DNA of 35,675 nucleotides from Nitrospira sp. (GTDB lineage Bacteria > Nitrospirota > Nitrospiria > Nitrospirales > Nitrospiraceae). Shown piece after piece: positions 1 through 7,985 of this stretch; positions within the stretch are counted from its first letter, which is position 1; each line of letters starts with the position of its first letter. The translations under genes and the position numbers were made by a program. The notes below the pieces were generated by a model. The model ran no database searches. It saw only the letters and a list, made by a program, of their open reading frames with translations, and was not told the origin of the DNA. The stretch spans positions 1-35,675 of the forward strand of contig JAHFEW010000045.1 of assembly GCA_023248215.1 (NCBI GenBank), given 5' to 3'.

Positions 1-2
1 AG

Positions 3-164
3 ACCAGCTTAGATGCTTTGGGTCTCGAGGACGTGCAAGCGGAGAACGTGCAGGTGATGGACTCGGTGAAGCACATCGCAGACATCCAGCGGGTTGGTGG
101 AGCGTATGCGCAGAAACATGTCAGCCTGAGCCATCTGAATCCCTTCTTAAACACCAGCGCGTGA
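3..164 (+). CDS. C-terminal end of an unidentified protein (cut by window edge)
   Basis: An open frame enters from the left edge and runs about 53 codons to TGA at 162-164. The peptide ends in YAQKHVSLSHLNPFLNTSA, and its codon use looks like real coding sequence. I do not recognise the family. About 85 nt separate its stop from the convergent trmL stop, and that gap holds a half-copy of the inverted repeat family seen elsewhere in the window. It could be a chance frame, because no start is visible. Confidence 0.4.
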   Translation, partial: TSLDALGLEDVQAENVQVMDSVKHIADIQRVGGAYAQKHVSLSHLNPFLNTSA

Positions 165-209
165 GCAACGCCCAGTACGAACAAAGGAGTTCTGTTTTTT
201 CTGCGACAT

Positions 210-245
210 GCTATCGGCCATAAGCCATAGGCTATGTGCTCTTCA
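210..245. repeat. Interspersed repeat, single arm (copy A)
   Basis: This sequence reads on the minus strand as GAGCACATAGCC followed by TATGGCTTATGGCCGATAGC. It matches the right arm of the inverted repeat at 23758-23851 and the arms at 16347-16464. It sits between convergent genes and no partner arm is evident here. Confidence 0.55.
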
Positions 246-250
246 CTTCT

Positions 251-715
251 TTACCGACCCTTTCCAAACCCCAGCTGCCGCCAGGCTTCGTAGATGATCA
301 CGGCGACCGTATTGGAGAGATTGAGGCTACGGCTTCCAGGAACCATGGGCACGCGAATCCGCTGCTGCTCGGAGACGCTTTCCAGGATCTCAGGCGGCAG
401 GCCGCGAGTTTCCGGGCCGAATATAAAGGCATCGCCCTCGGCATAGTTCACCAAATCGTATCGTTGCGTGCCTTTGGTGGAGACGGCGAAGAAGCGGCGA
501 CCTTGCAAGCGCTCCACACAGTTTGCCCAGCTTTGGTGGACCGTGATGGTGGCGAACTCGTGATAATCGAGCCCCGCCCGCAACAATTGTTTATCCTCCA
601 GCGTAAACCCCAGAGGTTGGACTAGGTGCAGCCTGGCGCCCGTGTTGGCGCAGAGCCTGATGATGTTGCCGGTGTTCGGAGGAATTTCAGGTTGAAAAAG
701 GATGACGTTGAACAT
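251..715 (-). CDS. trmL: tRNA (cytidine/uridine(34)-2'-O)-methyltransferase TrmL
   Basis: This 154-residue protein is a SpoU-type SPOUT methyltransferase that 2'-O-methylates the wobble base of tRNA-Leu in the cytoplasm. It opens MFNVILFQPEIPPNTGNIIR, the TrmL signature with the conserved N-x-G-N-I-x-R block. Later it has FGPETRGLP and a C-terminal RSLNLSNTVAV(I)IYEA motif, the knotted SAM-binding region. The length matches the family (about 155). I chose the ATG at 715 rather than an upstream start because the family begins exactly at this Met. The gene appears monocistronic and points left, toward the partial gene at the window edge. Confidence 0.95.
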   Translation of the reverse strand: MFNVILFQPEIPPNTGNIIRLCANTGARLHLVQPLGFTLEDKQLLRAGLDYHEFATITVHQSWANCVERLQGRRFFAVSTKGTQRYDLVNYAEGDAFIFGPETRGLPPEILESVSEQQRIRVPMVPGSRSLNLSNTVAVIIYEAWRQLGFGKGR

Positions 716-928
716 GGAGTGCGTCACGGGCCGGGCAGTCTGACCAGAATCTGTGCAGTCTAGCACGTGAGCCACCCACGACCCCACCTCGATTTTTACG
801 ACTTGCCAGGCTGCCGAAAAACTAGTTTCAGCCCTCCCGAAATCGACGAGCTCAACCTAGGGGGTCACACATGAATATCCCCGCAAGACGAACGGCGGGA
901 GACGAACTGACACGCGCTGGTCACACCC

Positions 929-2407
929 TCACTCGGACAGGTCGGAACCACCGGCCCACTGTCCGATTTTGAAAATGACGAATTCAGCCGGCTTGATCGG
1001 AGCAATACCGATCACCATGATGAGTCTGCCATTCTCGAGATCGGCTTGCGTCATCGTCGTTCGATCACATGTGACAAAGAATGCCTGTTCCGGCTTCTGT
1101 CCCTGGAGCATGCCGTCTTTCCACAATCTCACGAGAAAGTCGCTGACGCTGCTGCGCACTCGCGCCCACAGGGGTTCGTCGTTGGGTTCAAAGACCACCC
1201 ACTGCGTGCCCTTTTGGATAGACGCTTCAATGAAGATGAATAGACGGCGGACGTTGACATACTTCCAATCGGGATCAGAAGCCATCGTCCTCGCTCCCCA
1301 TACGAGAATCCCCCTCCCAGGGAAATACCGCAGCACATTGATTCCCCGCGAGTTGAGCCCATCCTGTTGTGTTTTAGTGACCAGCAGGGCCAATCCTCGC
1401 GCAGGGTCGAGCGGATCTGTCAGCAAACCGCGGAGAGCCTCGTTGGCGGGAGCTTGATACACCCCTCGCTCACTGTCCGTCCGAACATAGATGCCCGCAA
1501 TGTGCCCTCCCGGTGGAATCAGTTTTTCCGCCCCCGTCTCGGGATGTCGGATGCGCAACCATGGCAGGTAGTAGGCTCCATAGCGAGAATCACGCGGGGG
1601 CCGATGCGTCGTCAGGTCGTAACCCGACAACGGGGCCTGGAGAATGGCGAAACGATTTTTCAGACGTTCGCATTGGCCCAGAAGCTGCCCTGTGATGCGG
1701 GGAAAACCATTCTCTTCCGGACAACACAAGATGGCGATGTCCTCCACCTTCTCGAACAAATCTAAAGCAGCCTTGAAGTCGTTCTCGGCGTAGGCCTGCC
1801 CATCGCTTCCTCCGGTCAGCCAAATTGCCGCAGCATCTGCCGGACGCCCGCCCACGCCGGCTTTTTCGGCCGTCACGAGTCGAGATGCACCGTTGACCCT
1901 CTTCCTGTAGAAGTCTGTCGAGCCTTCGTCTGCCGACAGGTTCTCGTACTCCTCGCGAACTGTCGGTTCCCCTGACTGTGGCTTCCCCGGCGCCCAATAC
2001 CGCACCGTGAGCCTAAAAAACTGACTGAGTCCTGCCGGTGTGATCTCGACAGCGATTCGATTCCCCCATAGCCCAGGGCCGAGAGCGGCGACCTTGAGTG
2101 TTGCGTCAATAGTTGTGTCGGCCGTCGTGGCACCCTTCCCAACCACTCGTTGGACGTAACAGCGCCGACCGCCATTCTGGAAATAGCCCTCTACCGCATA
2201 GGTTAGATAACGATCCTGCGTTCCGTCGAGTACGTAGCCGCCGAACGCCCCGCGATACGCATTGAAGCTGGAGAGAAAAATCGGCGTCGCTGGTCCTCGC
2301 TCGGCTATTCCAAGGAAACCGACCGTACTCGTCGCCACCCCTTCAATCGGCTGGCTTCCTCTTTGGGTTTCTTGAACATAGACACCTGGTGAATGGTACT
2401 CGGGCAT
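929..2407 (-). CDS. Contractile tail sheath protein (phage or phage-like injection system)
   Basis: This 492-residue protein belongs to the phage tail-sheath family (Phage_sheath_1 type). Its N-terminus, MPEYHSPGVYVQE, is the classic sheath opening, followed by STVGFLGIAERGP. The C-terminal third (VNVRRLFIFIEASIQKG, then WVVFEPNDEPLW and a terminal domain with FFVTCDRTTMTQADLENG) is the conserved core and handshake region. The start at 2407 is supported by AAGGAGG five bases upstream. Sheath proteins polymerise around a tail tube and contract to inject. No tube, baseplate, spike or AAA unfoldase gene is visible nearby, so this is an orphan. The copy I regulatory-type element lies about 187 nt upstream. 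An intact but solitary gene could act with components encoded elsewhere. Confidence 0.93.
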   Translation of the reverse strand: MPEYHSPGVYVQETQRGSQPIEGVATSTVGFLGIAERGPATPIFLSSFNAYRGAFGGYVLDGTQDRYLTYAVEGYFQNGGRRCYVQRVVGKGATTADTTIDATLKVAALGPGLWGNRIAVEITPAGLSQFFRLTVRYWAPGKPQSGEPTVREEYENLSADEGSTDFYRKRVNGASRLVTAEKAGVGGRPADAAAIWLTGGSDGQAYAENDFKAALDLFEKVEDIAILCCPEENGFPRITGQLLGQCERLKNRFAILQAPLSGYDLTTHRPPRDSRYGAYYLPWLRIRHPETGAEKLIPPGGHIAGIYVRTDSERGVYQAPANEALRGLLTDPLDPARGLALLVTKTQQDGLNSRGINVLRYFPGRGILVWGARTMASDPDWKYVNVRRLFIFIEASIQKGTQWVVFEPNDEPLWARVRSSVSDFLVRLWKDGMLQGQKPEQAFFVTCDRTTMTQADLENGRLIMVIGIAPIKPAEFVIFKIGQWAGGSDLSE

Positions 2408-2594
2408 GACTGCCTCCTTAGCGGATGATGGCATCACCCTGTCTTGAGCAACGGCCGCGCCGCTGCGTCACCGCCACAAGCATCCTGGCTTCATATCATC
2501 TCCAGGGTCGGCGACGATGCCAGGCTAGACGTTGAGAATGAGAGTGTCAACGCAACGTTGGAGAAATGCGCGTATGGGAAGAATCGGCACCTGA

Positions 2595-2632
2595 CTGTAT
2601 CCAATTCGTTTGTTCTGTATCGCAGCCGATAC
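2595..2632. promoter_or_regulatory. CTGTATCC-type repeat element, copy I (candidate operator)
   Basis: This 38-nt element contains CTGTATCCAAT, then CTGTATCG 20 nt later, then CGATAC. GTATCG and CGATAC form a dyad around CAGC. It matches the element upstream of the tyrosinase (7761-7798) at 33 of 38 positions by my count. It lies about 187 nt upstream of the divergent sheath gene and directly abuts the tyrosinase-partner relic. Two half-sites spaced by about two helical turns suit a dimeric regulator. MocR/GntR-type regulators bind direct repeats of this kind, but no such regulator gene is in the window. Confidence 0.5.
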
Positions 2633-2725
2633 AAGATTCAGGCGGTGGATGGGCGCAATGCTCCTCTTACGGATTTAGAATGGTCCGCAGAGAGCGTGCG
2701 GCTCGAAACGAAGCAGAAATAATCG
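2633..2725 (+). pseudogene. 3' remnant of a second copy of the tyrosinase-partner gene
   Basis: Bases 2636-2725 align without gaps to 9776-9865, the 3' end of the small gene that follows the tyrosinase, including its stop codon and four bases after it. The peptide runs QAVDGRNAPLTDLEWSAESV and then RLETKQK. There is no signal peptide, start codon or upstream part. It is fused to the upstream element that belongs about 190 nt in front of the tyrosinase. It is therefore the scar of a duplicate cassette that lost about 1.97 kb. Confidence 0.85.
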
Positions 2726-3169
2726 CCTGGTGTCAGAAAATTTCCGACAAGACCGAGCCAACCCATCATAGGCTTCCGGCGCCTTTTTCCAACCTCATTC
2801 CTCGCACGCGGTCTTCGGCAAGATCAAATCAGATGTCCAATACGCAGTTCAATTCCGTGCGGACCTCGACGGTTCATCGGACTCTTGGGCCTTTGAATCG
2901 GCCCGGAGGAACGGACCCTTTATCCACTGATCAAGGCAACTCGCAGAAGGCTGCGTAGGCATCAGCAGGCCAAAAGACCGACAGGACTGTGTGATTGCAA
3001 AACCTGAGGTTCATCTAATCCGCCACACTGAATCTTGCGGGAGTGAATAGATCCAAATCGTCAGGAAGGTCGTAGGTTAGGTAGAGGTAATAGGTCGGCA
3101 AGTCTCTCACCAGCTCCTCTGGTCTTGCGGAAATCCCTCACGAGTGCGTCACGATACAGGAGAAGGCAT
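2726..3169. other. Intergenic region without recognisable gene
   Basis: I see no convincing gene, RNA or repeat here. A 130-codon frame crosses the first part (2566-2958) but reads through the relic in a different frame and has no ribosome-binding site or family resemblance. The last bases hold the ribosome-binding site for the next gene. Confidence 0.5.
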
Positions 3170-3469
3170 ATGGAGAACGCAACGGTCCGGGTGGTGGCAC
3201 GGATCGTGGCTAAGAGCGAAAAGGTGAACGAACTTCATACGCTGCTGCATGGCCTGCTTGAGCCGACGCGCAAGGAGCAAGGCTGCGTGAACTACGAGCT
3301 TCTTCACAACAGGGCCGACCCGACGGATTTTACCTTTGTCGAGGAATGGGCGAGCCAACCTGCCGTGGGCGCGCATCTTCAGACGCCGCATATGCAGCAG
3401 GCGCTTCTGAAGCTGCCGGACCTTGCAGCGGAGGCTCCGGACATTCGCAGCTATTCAGTTGCCAACTAA
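3170..3469 (+). CDS. Antibiotic-biosynthesis-monooxygenase (ABM) fold protein, putative quinol monooxygenase
   Basis: This 99-residue single-domain protein is of the ABM / YgiN type. It starts MENATVRVVARIVAKSEKVNEL, then has REQGCVNYEL-like KEQGCVNYELL, followed by FTFVEEWASQPAVGAHLQTPHMQ. The Y-E-L, E-x-W and H-x-x-T-x-H positions are those conserved in this ferredoxin-like dimeric family, which oxidises quinols or aromatic substrates without a cofactor, or simply binds them. ATG 3170 is chosen because AGGAGA lies six bases upstream and the homology begins there. It is a single gene with no obvious partner. An aromatic or quinone role would fit the nearby tyrosinase, but that link is inference. 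Confidence 0.85.
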   Translation: MENATVRVVARIVAKSEKVNELHTLLHGLLEPTRKEQGCVNYELLHNRADPTDFTFVEEWASQPAVGAHLQTPHMQQALLKLPDLAAEAPDIRSYSVAN

Positions 3470-4141
3470 CACCCACCAGCACTTGCGTCATACCCTCCTC
3501 TTCAACATCTCATGTCCGTCACGATGATAGCAGAATGATGTCAGGCCCCCGCTTGACGGTCAACGAGTCCTTGAGGCGAGCAGCCGGAACTAGACGTAGC
3601 CCACGAAAGTCCTCTCACTCATGCCACAACACCTCTCACGAAACTTCATCAACCTGCCTTCGCCGCAGGATCAAGCCGTGGTGTCGTCCGGAACCCCACA
3701 CAAGCCGAGCACACGCGTCCATAGATGACGTCTTTGCGCGGGCTTTCAGAATCAACTGAACGCGAACTGTAGAATGTATGAGCGCAGGACCAGACGCTCA
3801 CCTTCTCTCCAAAAACTTAATCGTCTAACTACGGATGGTCGACCTTTTCCAAATGATGCCAGCCTCGTATCCAATCTAATACAGCGCTGTATCCATTCGA
3901 TCATTTTGATTATTGCTGAATACATCCCTAAGACATTGCTGGTATTAATTTTGTTATATGCGTGTATAGGTTGTGCTGAATTCCATCCTCGTGTTGTTCT
4001 GGCATCCCTTCTGCACATATTCCTTCTCATCTCGGGCGTTGGCATTGAGTATGTGTCCTTTGGTGAGCCTCAAGGTTGGGGCGGTCATTGCGTCTCCACC
4101 AGCACACCATCAGCAACTAGTACAAACGGAAGGGAGGAAGT
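3470..4141. other. Long intergenic region upstream of the protease, with an AT-rich core
   Basis: No gene is supportable. The stretch around 3850-3970 is clearly more AT-rich than its surroundings and holds the third copy of the CTGTATCC element plus the perfect palindrome ATACAGCGCTGTAT at 3880-3893. Overlapping short frames here (for example 3774-4145) have no ribosome-binding site or family features. The region looks like a long promoter/leader for the protease gene. Confidence 0.5.
3867..3923. promoter_or_regulatory. CTGTATCC-type repeat element, copy III (candidate operator)
   Basis: GTATCCAAT at 3867 is followed 22 nt later by GTATCC inside CTGTATCCATTCG. From 3887 to 3923 the order of blocks (CTGTATCCA, ATTT, TAT, GC, ATAC) parallels the elements at 2595 and 7761 with more divergence. 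Its right edge is about 218 nt upstream of the protease start, a distance similar to the other two copies. The regulatory role is inferred from position and repetition only. Confidence 0.4.
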
Positions 4142-5530
4142 ATGAAAAACCGGAAATCAGCCGGCAAACCTGCCCCTGAAACCAGCGCGTCGGAGATCCC
4201 ATTCGAAGTCACGGTCCACCCGGAGTCGGACGGCAAATCGGTCTTCGAGAGCGAATTGCTGCCCACCACGGCAAACCTCGACCGCTACCGCGTTCCGCTT
4301 GACAAGATGGTCGAGACTTCGCGCCTGCTCCAGCGGCAACACATCGTCGTGCACAACGTCTCGGAATTCAGCATCTCGGCATCCTGTTCGGCCAAGCAGT
4401 TCGAGGCCTTGTTTCGCACACGGCTCGTCAAAAAACCGATGCCTAAGCAAGGCTTCCACGTAGCCACCGTGAAGTCTTACCTGGCGCCGGACACTCGGGT
4501 GCTCCCGCCTGCCGTTGAAGGGCTCGCCGATCTCGTCGAGCGCGTCTATGTACAGCCGCCGGCGATCTTCTTCGCCGGAGAACGACCGATACCGCCATTC
4601 TGGAATGACAAGTACCGCCTGCGTGTGCCGGTGGATGTGGCGGACATCATGCGCGCCAACGAGGTGCATCAGCACGGCCTCACGGGCAAAGGCATCCGAG
4701 TGGCCATGCCCGACACCGGGTTCTACCATCATCCGTACTTCCAGGGGCAGGGCTACAACTTTCTGGCCATCACCGCACCGGATGCCACCGATCACACCAC
4801 CGATGGGAACGGTCACGGGACCGGCGAGTGTGCAAACCTTTTCGCAACCGCGCCAGGCATCAACTTCATCGGGGTGAAAATGGGGGCAAATCCCACGCTC
4901 GCTTTCAAGACGGCGACAGATTTGCGCCCGCACGTGATGACGAACAGTTGGGGTTACAGCGTTGATGTTCCCAACTCGACGATGCCGAACTTCCTCGTGC
5001 CGCTCTACCTGGCGGTGCTCGATGCGGTCTCAAAGGGCATCACCGTCTGCTTCTCCGCCGGCAATGGTCACTTCGGATTCCCCGGCAGTATGCCCGAGGT
5101 GATCAGCGTCGGCGGCGTGATCGTGGATCAGAACCTCAACTACTCCGCCACAAAATACACCAGCGGTTTCGACTCGACGTGGTTCCCCGGTCGGCGCACG
5201 CCAGACGTATGCGGGCTATGCGGCGAGTTGCCCACCGCCGACTACATCGTGCTGCCCGTGCAAAGCGGCGCCGCCCTTGACAAGCAGGGCGGATGGGGCG
5301 CATTCAGCGGCACCTCAGCAGCCAGCCCGATGGTCGCCGGCGTCTGCGCGCTGCTGAAAGAGGCCGATCCCACCTTGACACCGGATCAGGTCAGGAACAT
5401 CCTGAAGTACACAGCACGCGACATTCTCGTCGGCACAAACGCCCATGGAAAAATCGCCGGCCCTGGTCCCGATGGCGCCACCGGCTTCGGCCTCGTTGAT
5501 GCCGCACGTGCCGTCAACGTGTTGCTTTGA
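4142..5530 (+). CDS. Subtilisin-family (S8) serine protease with N-terminal pro-domain
   Basis: This 462-residue protein has an N-terminal pro-domain (about residues 20-145) and a subtilase catalytic domain (about 160-460). The catalytic triad is visible: Asp191 in VAMPDTG, His225 in DGNGHGTG and Ser392 in SGTSAASPMVAG, with the oxyanion Asn308 in FSAGN. The pro-domain, with DRYRVPLD, FSISASCSA and FEALFRT, resembles the kumamolisin-type activation domain more than the usual S8 inhibitor I9. No signal peptide precedes it, so export, if any, is unexplained. GGGAGG lies four bases before the ATG. The next gene, 63 nt downstream, is a stand-alone relative of this pro-domain. An element shared with the tyrosinase and sheath genes lies upstream. 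The fold and the active site are certain; the substrate is unknown. Confidence 0.93.
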   Translation: MKNRKSAGKPAPETSASEIPFEVTVHPESDGKSVFESELLPTTANLDRYRVPLDKMVETSRLLQRQHIVVHNVSEFSISASCSAKQFEALFRTRLVKKPMPKQGFHVATVKSYLAPDTRVLPPAVEGLADLVERVYVQPPAIFFAGERPIPPFWNDKYRLRVPVDVADIMRANEVHQHGLTGKGIRVAMPDTGFYHHPYFQGQGYNFLAITAPDATDHTTDGNGHGTGECANLFATAPGINFIGVKMGANPTLAFKTATDLRPHVMTNSWGYSVDVPNSTMPNFLVPLYLAVLDAVSKGITVCFSAGNGHFGFPGSMPEVISVGGVIVDQNLNYSATKYTSGFDSTWFPGRRTPDVCGLCGELPTADYIVLPVQSGAALDKQGGWGAFSGTSAASPMVAGVCALLKEADPTLTPDQVRNILKYTARDILVGTNAHGKIAGPGPDGATGFGLVDAARAVNVLL

Positions 5531-5593
5531 CCGTCCGCACAAGGAATATTGCGCGGGCCGACCGATCGACCCGCGCCCGGGCCTTTCCTAGCC

Positions 5594-5938
5594 ATGCCTG
5601 ACTCCACCGTTTCATTTGAAATCCTTCTGCGCACGGCCGGCAGCGGCCAACTCCCCACGGCACGGACCATTGACCGCTTCCGACCTGATCCGGAAATCAT
5701 GGAGTCCTGTCGACGCTGGCTTCACGCGCATGGCGTCGTCGCCCACCCGACAGGCTTCAGCCTGGCTTGCTCTGCCGCGCCTGCGGTGTTCGAGTCGCTG
5801 TTCGGGGTGAAACTGGTCGCGCTCGACCCTGTGCCGGGCGTCCCCAGGTGGCGCATCGAGGGCGCGCTGCGCGTTCCGGAAACACTCTCCGCGTGGGTCG
5901 AGGACGTGACGCTGCCACCGCCGCCTGAATTCTTGTAG
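5594..5938 (+). CDS. Free-standing protease pro-domain homologue (candidate inhibitor or folding chaperone)
   Basis: This 114-residue protein is collinear with residues 20-140 of the protease just upstream. Both begin with an FE strand (SFEILLR / PFEVTVH), then DRFR / DRYR, then FSLACSA / FSISASCSA, then FESLF / FEALF, and end in a proline-rich V-x-x-P-P segment. It has no catalytic domain and no signal peptide. Subtilase pro-domains act as intramolecular chaperones and tight inhibitors, so a separate copy probably controls the neighbouring enzyme; that is inference. I chose the ATG at 5594, where homology starts. A TTG at 5549 has AAGGA just upstream and could extend the protein by 15 residues. 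The pair is probably co-transcribed. Confidence 0.8.
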   Translation: MPDSTVSFEILLRTAGSGQLPTARTIDRFRPDPEIMESCRRWLHAHGVVAHPTGFSLACSAAPAVFESLFGVKLVALDPVPGVPRWRIEGALRVPETLSAWVEDVTLPPPPEFL

Positions 5939-6139
5939 TGCACGCCTGACCGAAGCAAATGCCATGCAGCCGCGGCCTCCTGCTTAGGCGGGTGAAACCG
6001 TTATAAACCTATGAGTCTAAGGCCTGCCCCTGGCTGCCTTTCTTCGTTCGCGCTCAGACTCTACCCCGACTTGCATACACTCTTGGACATCTCTACGATG
6101 ACACGAGGTGATGTCCGGCAAATCAGGATGGTCTTATCA

Positions 6140-7420
6140 AAGCCCAACCTGCACACAGCCTTGATCCATGTGACCCCCCATGCATCCAGCACCCGAGATT
6201 TTATCTCAAAAGCACAAGAAGAACCGCTCGATGATACGCCCGGCAGGCAGCGATTGAGTCGTCCCATCTTATTGAGCCAAGCGGGCACGGTAGGCGGACT
6301 GACGGCGGCTCAAGCCATCTTGAGTCCTTTGCGGGCGGAAGACCCGTTGGTGCTGTCCGACCCGACCACAGTGCCCGGCACCCCGCCCAGCCGGTACGGC
6401 GGGCTCTCACCGTTCGAGAAGAGTGAGCGCGTGGCGAGGTCCTGCTGATCGTCCCCTACCCCGCTGCAGGATCTTGATGGCGTGGTGACTCCCGCGTCCT
6501 TGCACTTCGAGCGCCATCACAATGGCGTGCCAGCCATCGATCCGTCCCGCCACAGACTCGTTGTGCATGGCCTGGTTGATCGGCCGCTGATCTTCACGAT
6601 GGACGAACTGAAACGGTTTCCCTCCGTCTCACGGCTCGCCTTCATCGACTGTTCGGGAAATTCCGCGCTTGAATGGCGGGCTCCGACCGGACAGACCGTG
6701 CAGCACACTCAGGGGCTCACGAGCACAAGCAAAAGGACAGGAATACGGCTTGCGATCACCCTGCAAGAAGTCGGCGCGCAACCTGACGCAACCTGGATGC
6801 TGGCGGAGGGCAGTGACGCGGCGGCCATGAGGCGCAGCCTGCCGCTGGCCGACATTGATGATGCGCTCCTCTGGTATGCGCAAAACGGTGAGGCACTCAG
6901 GCCGGAGCAAGGGTATCCGCCGCGGCTGCTGATTCCCGGTTGGGAAGGGAACACCTGCATCAAATGGCTGCGCCGGCTGAAGCTGGGCAGGGCACCATTC
7001 ATGACACGCGAGGAGACCTCGCAATATACCGATCTCATGCCGGATGGGACCGCGCGGCAACTCACGATGGTCATGGAGGCCAAGTCGGTGATCACCAGTC
7101 CTTCTGGCGGGCAGAGGATCCAACCCGGCTTTGTTGAAGTTCGCGGCCGCGCCTGGAGCGGTCGCGGATCTGTGACCAAGGTGGAGGTCAGCACCGACGG
7201 AGGACGCTCGTGGGAACAAGCGCAGCTACAGGAGCCGGTCCTCCCTAAATGCCACACCCGGTTTCGATTCTCCTGGCGCTGGAGCGGAGAAGAAACGATT
7301 TTGCAGAGTCGCGCCACCGATGAAACCGGATACGTGCAGCCTGATCGGGCCGCGCTGATCGCAGTCCGCGGGGTGAACTCGGTTTACCATAACAACGCCA
7401 CTCAGAGTGCCATGAACGCT
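6140..7420 (+). pseudogene. SoxC-like molybdopterin sulfite/sulfane dehydrogenase, disrupted
   Basis: Two parts in the same frame are interrupted by TGA at 6446-6448. The upstream part carries a decayed Tat-like leader (RQRL where RRxFL is expected, then AGTVGGLTAAQA) and VPGTPPSRYGGLSPFEK. The downstream part carries TPLQDLDG, LHFERHHNGVP, FIDCSGN (the Mo-ligand Cys is retained), PLADIDDALLWYAQNGEALR, PGWEGNTCIKWLRRLKLG and the dimerisation domain with VEVSTDGGRSWE. After NSVYHNNATQ the usual C-terminus is lost and the frame wanders. The segment before the first conserved block is unlike the family. Intact SoxC proteins are periplasmic and work with a cytochrome SoxD, and none is present. 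Several eroded conserved positions indicate a true pseudogene rather than one sequencing error. Confidence 0.85.
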
Positions 7421-7985
7421 TCAAAACAGATCAGCCCGCACTGCTCGGCGTCCTCAAGCCTCGCCGCTCGTAATTGCACGTTCATTGATAGAAATCTCCA
7501 ACATAGTGTACGTACTCTTTGACCCGGGATATAGTGGCTCCCCACCACTCCGAAATCAGCGAACAGATCAACGGCAACCACCTTTGCAGCAGAGCGACAG
7601 GCTGCCGCTACATCGATGGGAAAGCAGTGTACCGAAACGTCCGACGCGTATCCAGCCGGTTTCGTCTCAACCCGCGCGCGATCTCTGGCACACGAGCACG
7701 TGCACCAGTGGATAATTTCTTGCGGCTCCCGTCTCTTCAGTGAGGCTGTTCACCGGCCGACTGTATCCAATCCGTTATTTCTGTATCGCATCAGATACGC
7801 ACCCTTCCCTGATATGTCTCTCTACTCACCATCGACCCGACGATTTCAAAAATGTAGAGGCTATCTCCACGGTTTGTTCTGGGCACGCTTATTGATGTAA
7901 CTGATCCTGATCCAACAATTGGCCGCTACAGCAATCCATCGCATGGAGCCAACCAGCCTCGGACCAACAACAGAGGAGGTAGGTC
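7421..7985. other. Intergenic region upstream of the tyrosinase operon
   Basis: No gene is supportable; short overlapping frames lack ribosome-binding sites and family features. The region contains copy II of the CTGTATCC element (7761-7798) and ends with the strong ribosome-binding site of the tyrosinase gene. The first 100 bases are probably the eroded tail of the SoxC-like pseudogene. Confidence 0.5.
7761..7798. promoter_or_regulatory. CTGTATCC-type repeat element, copy II (candidate operator)
   Basis: CTGTATCCAAT is followed 20 nt later by CTGTATCG, and GTATC pairs with GATAC as a dyad over six bases. It ends 187 nt before the tyrosinase start, the same distance that copy I keeps from the sheath start. 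Conservation with copy I is 33 of 38 positions, although the flanking bases on the left are unrelated. Confidence 0.5.

Noticed and set aside
2566-2958. 130-codon plus-strand frame
   Set aside because: It crosses the partner-gene relic in the wrong frame and has no ribosome-binding site.
3152-3159. CGATACAG near the ABM gene as a fourth CTGTATC element
   Set aside because: There is no second half-site at the 20-22 nt spacing and it abuts the ribosome-binding site; chance is likely.
3752-4145. Overlapping frames on both strands, one with hydrophobic stretches
   Set aside because: The hydrophobicity comes from AT-rich sequence; there is no ribosome-binding site, and the region fits a promoter/leader better.
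6446-6448. TGA in the SoxC-like gene as selenocysteine
   Set aside because: The position is not a catalytic or conserved Cys in the family and other blocks are eroded as well.
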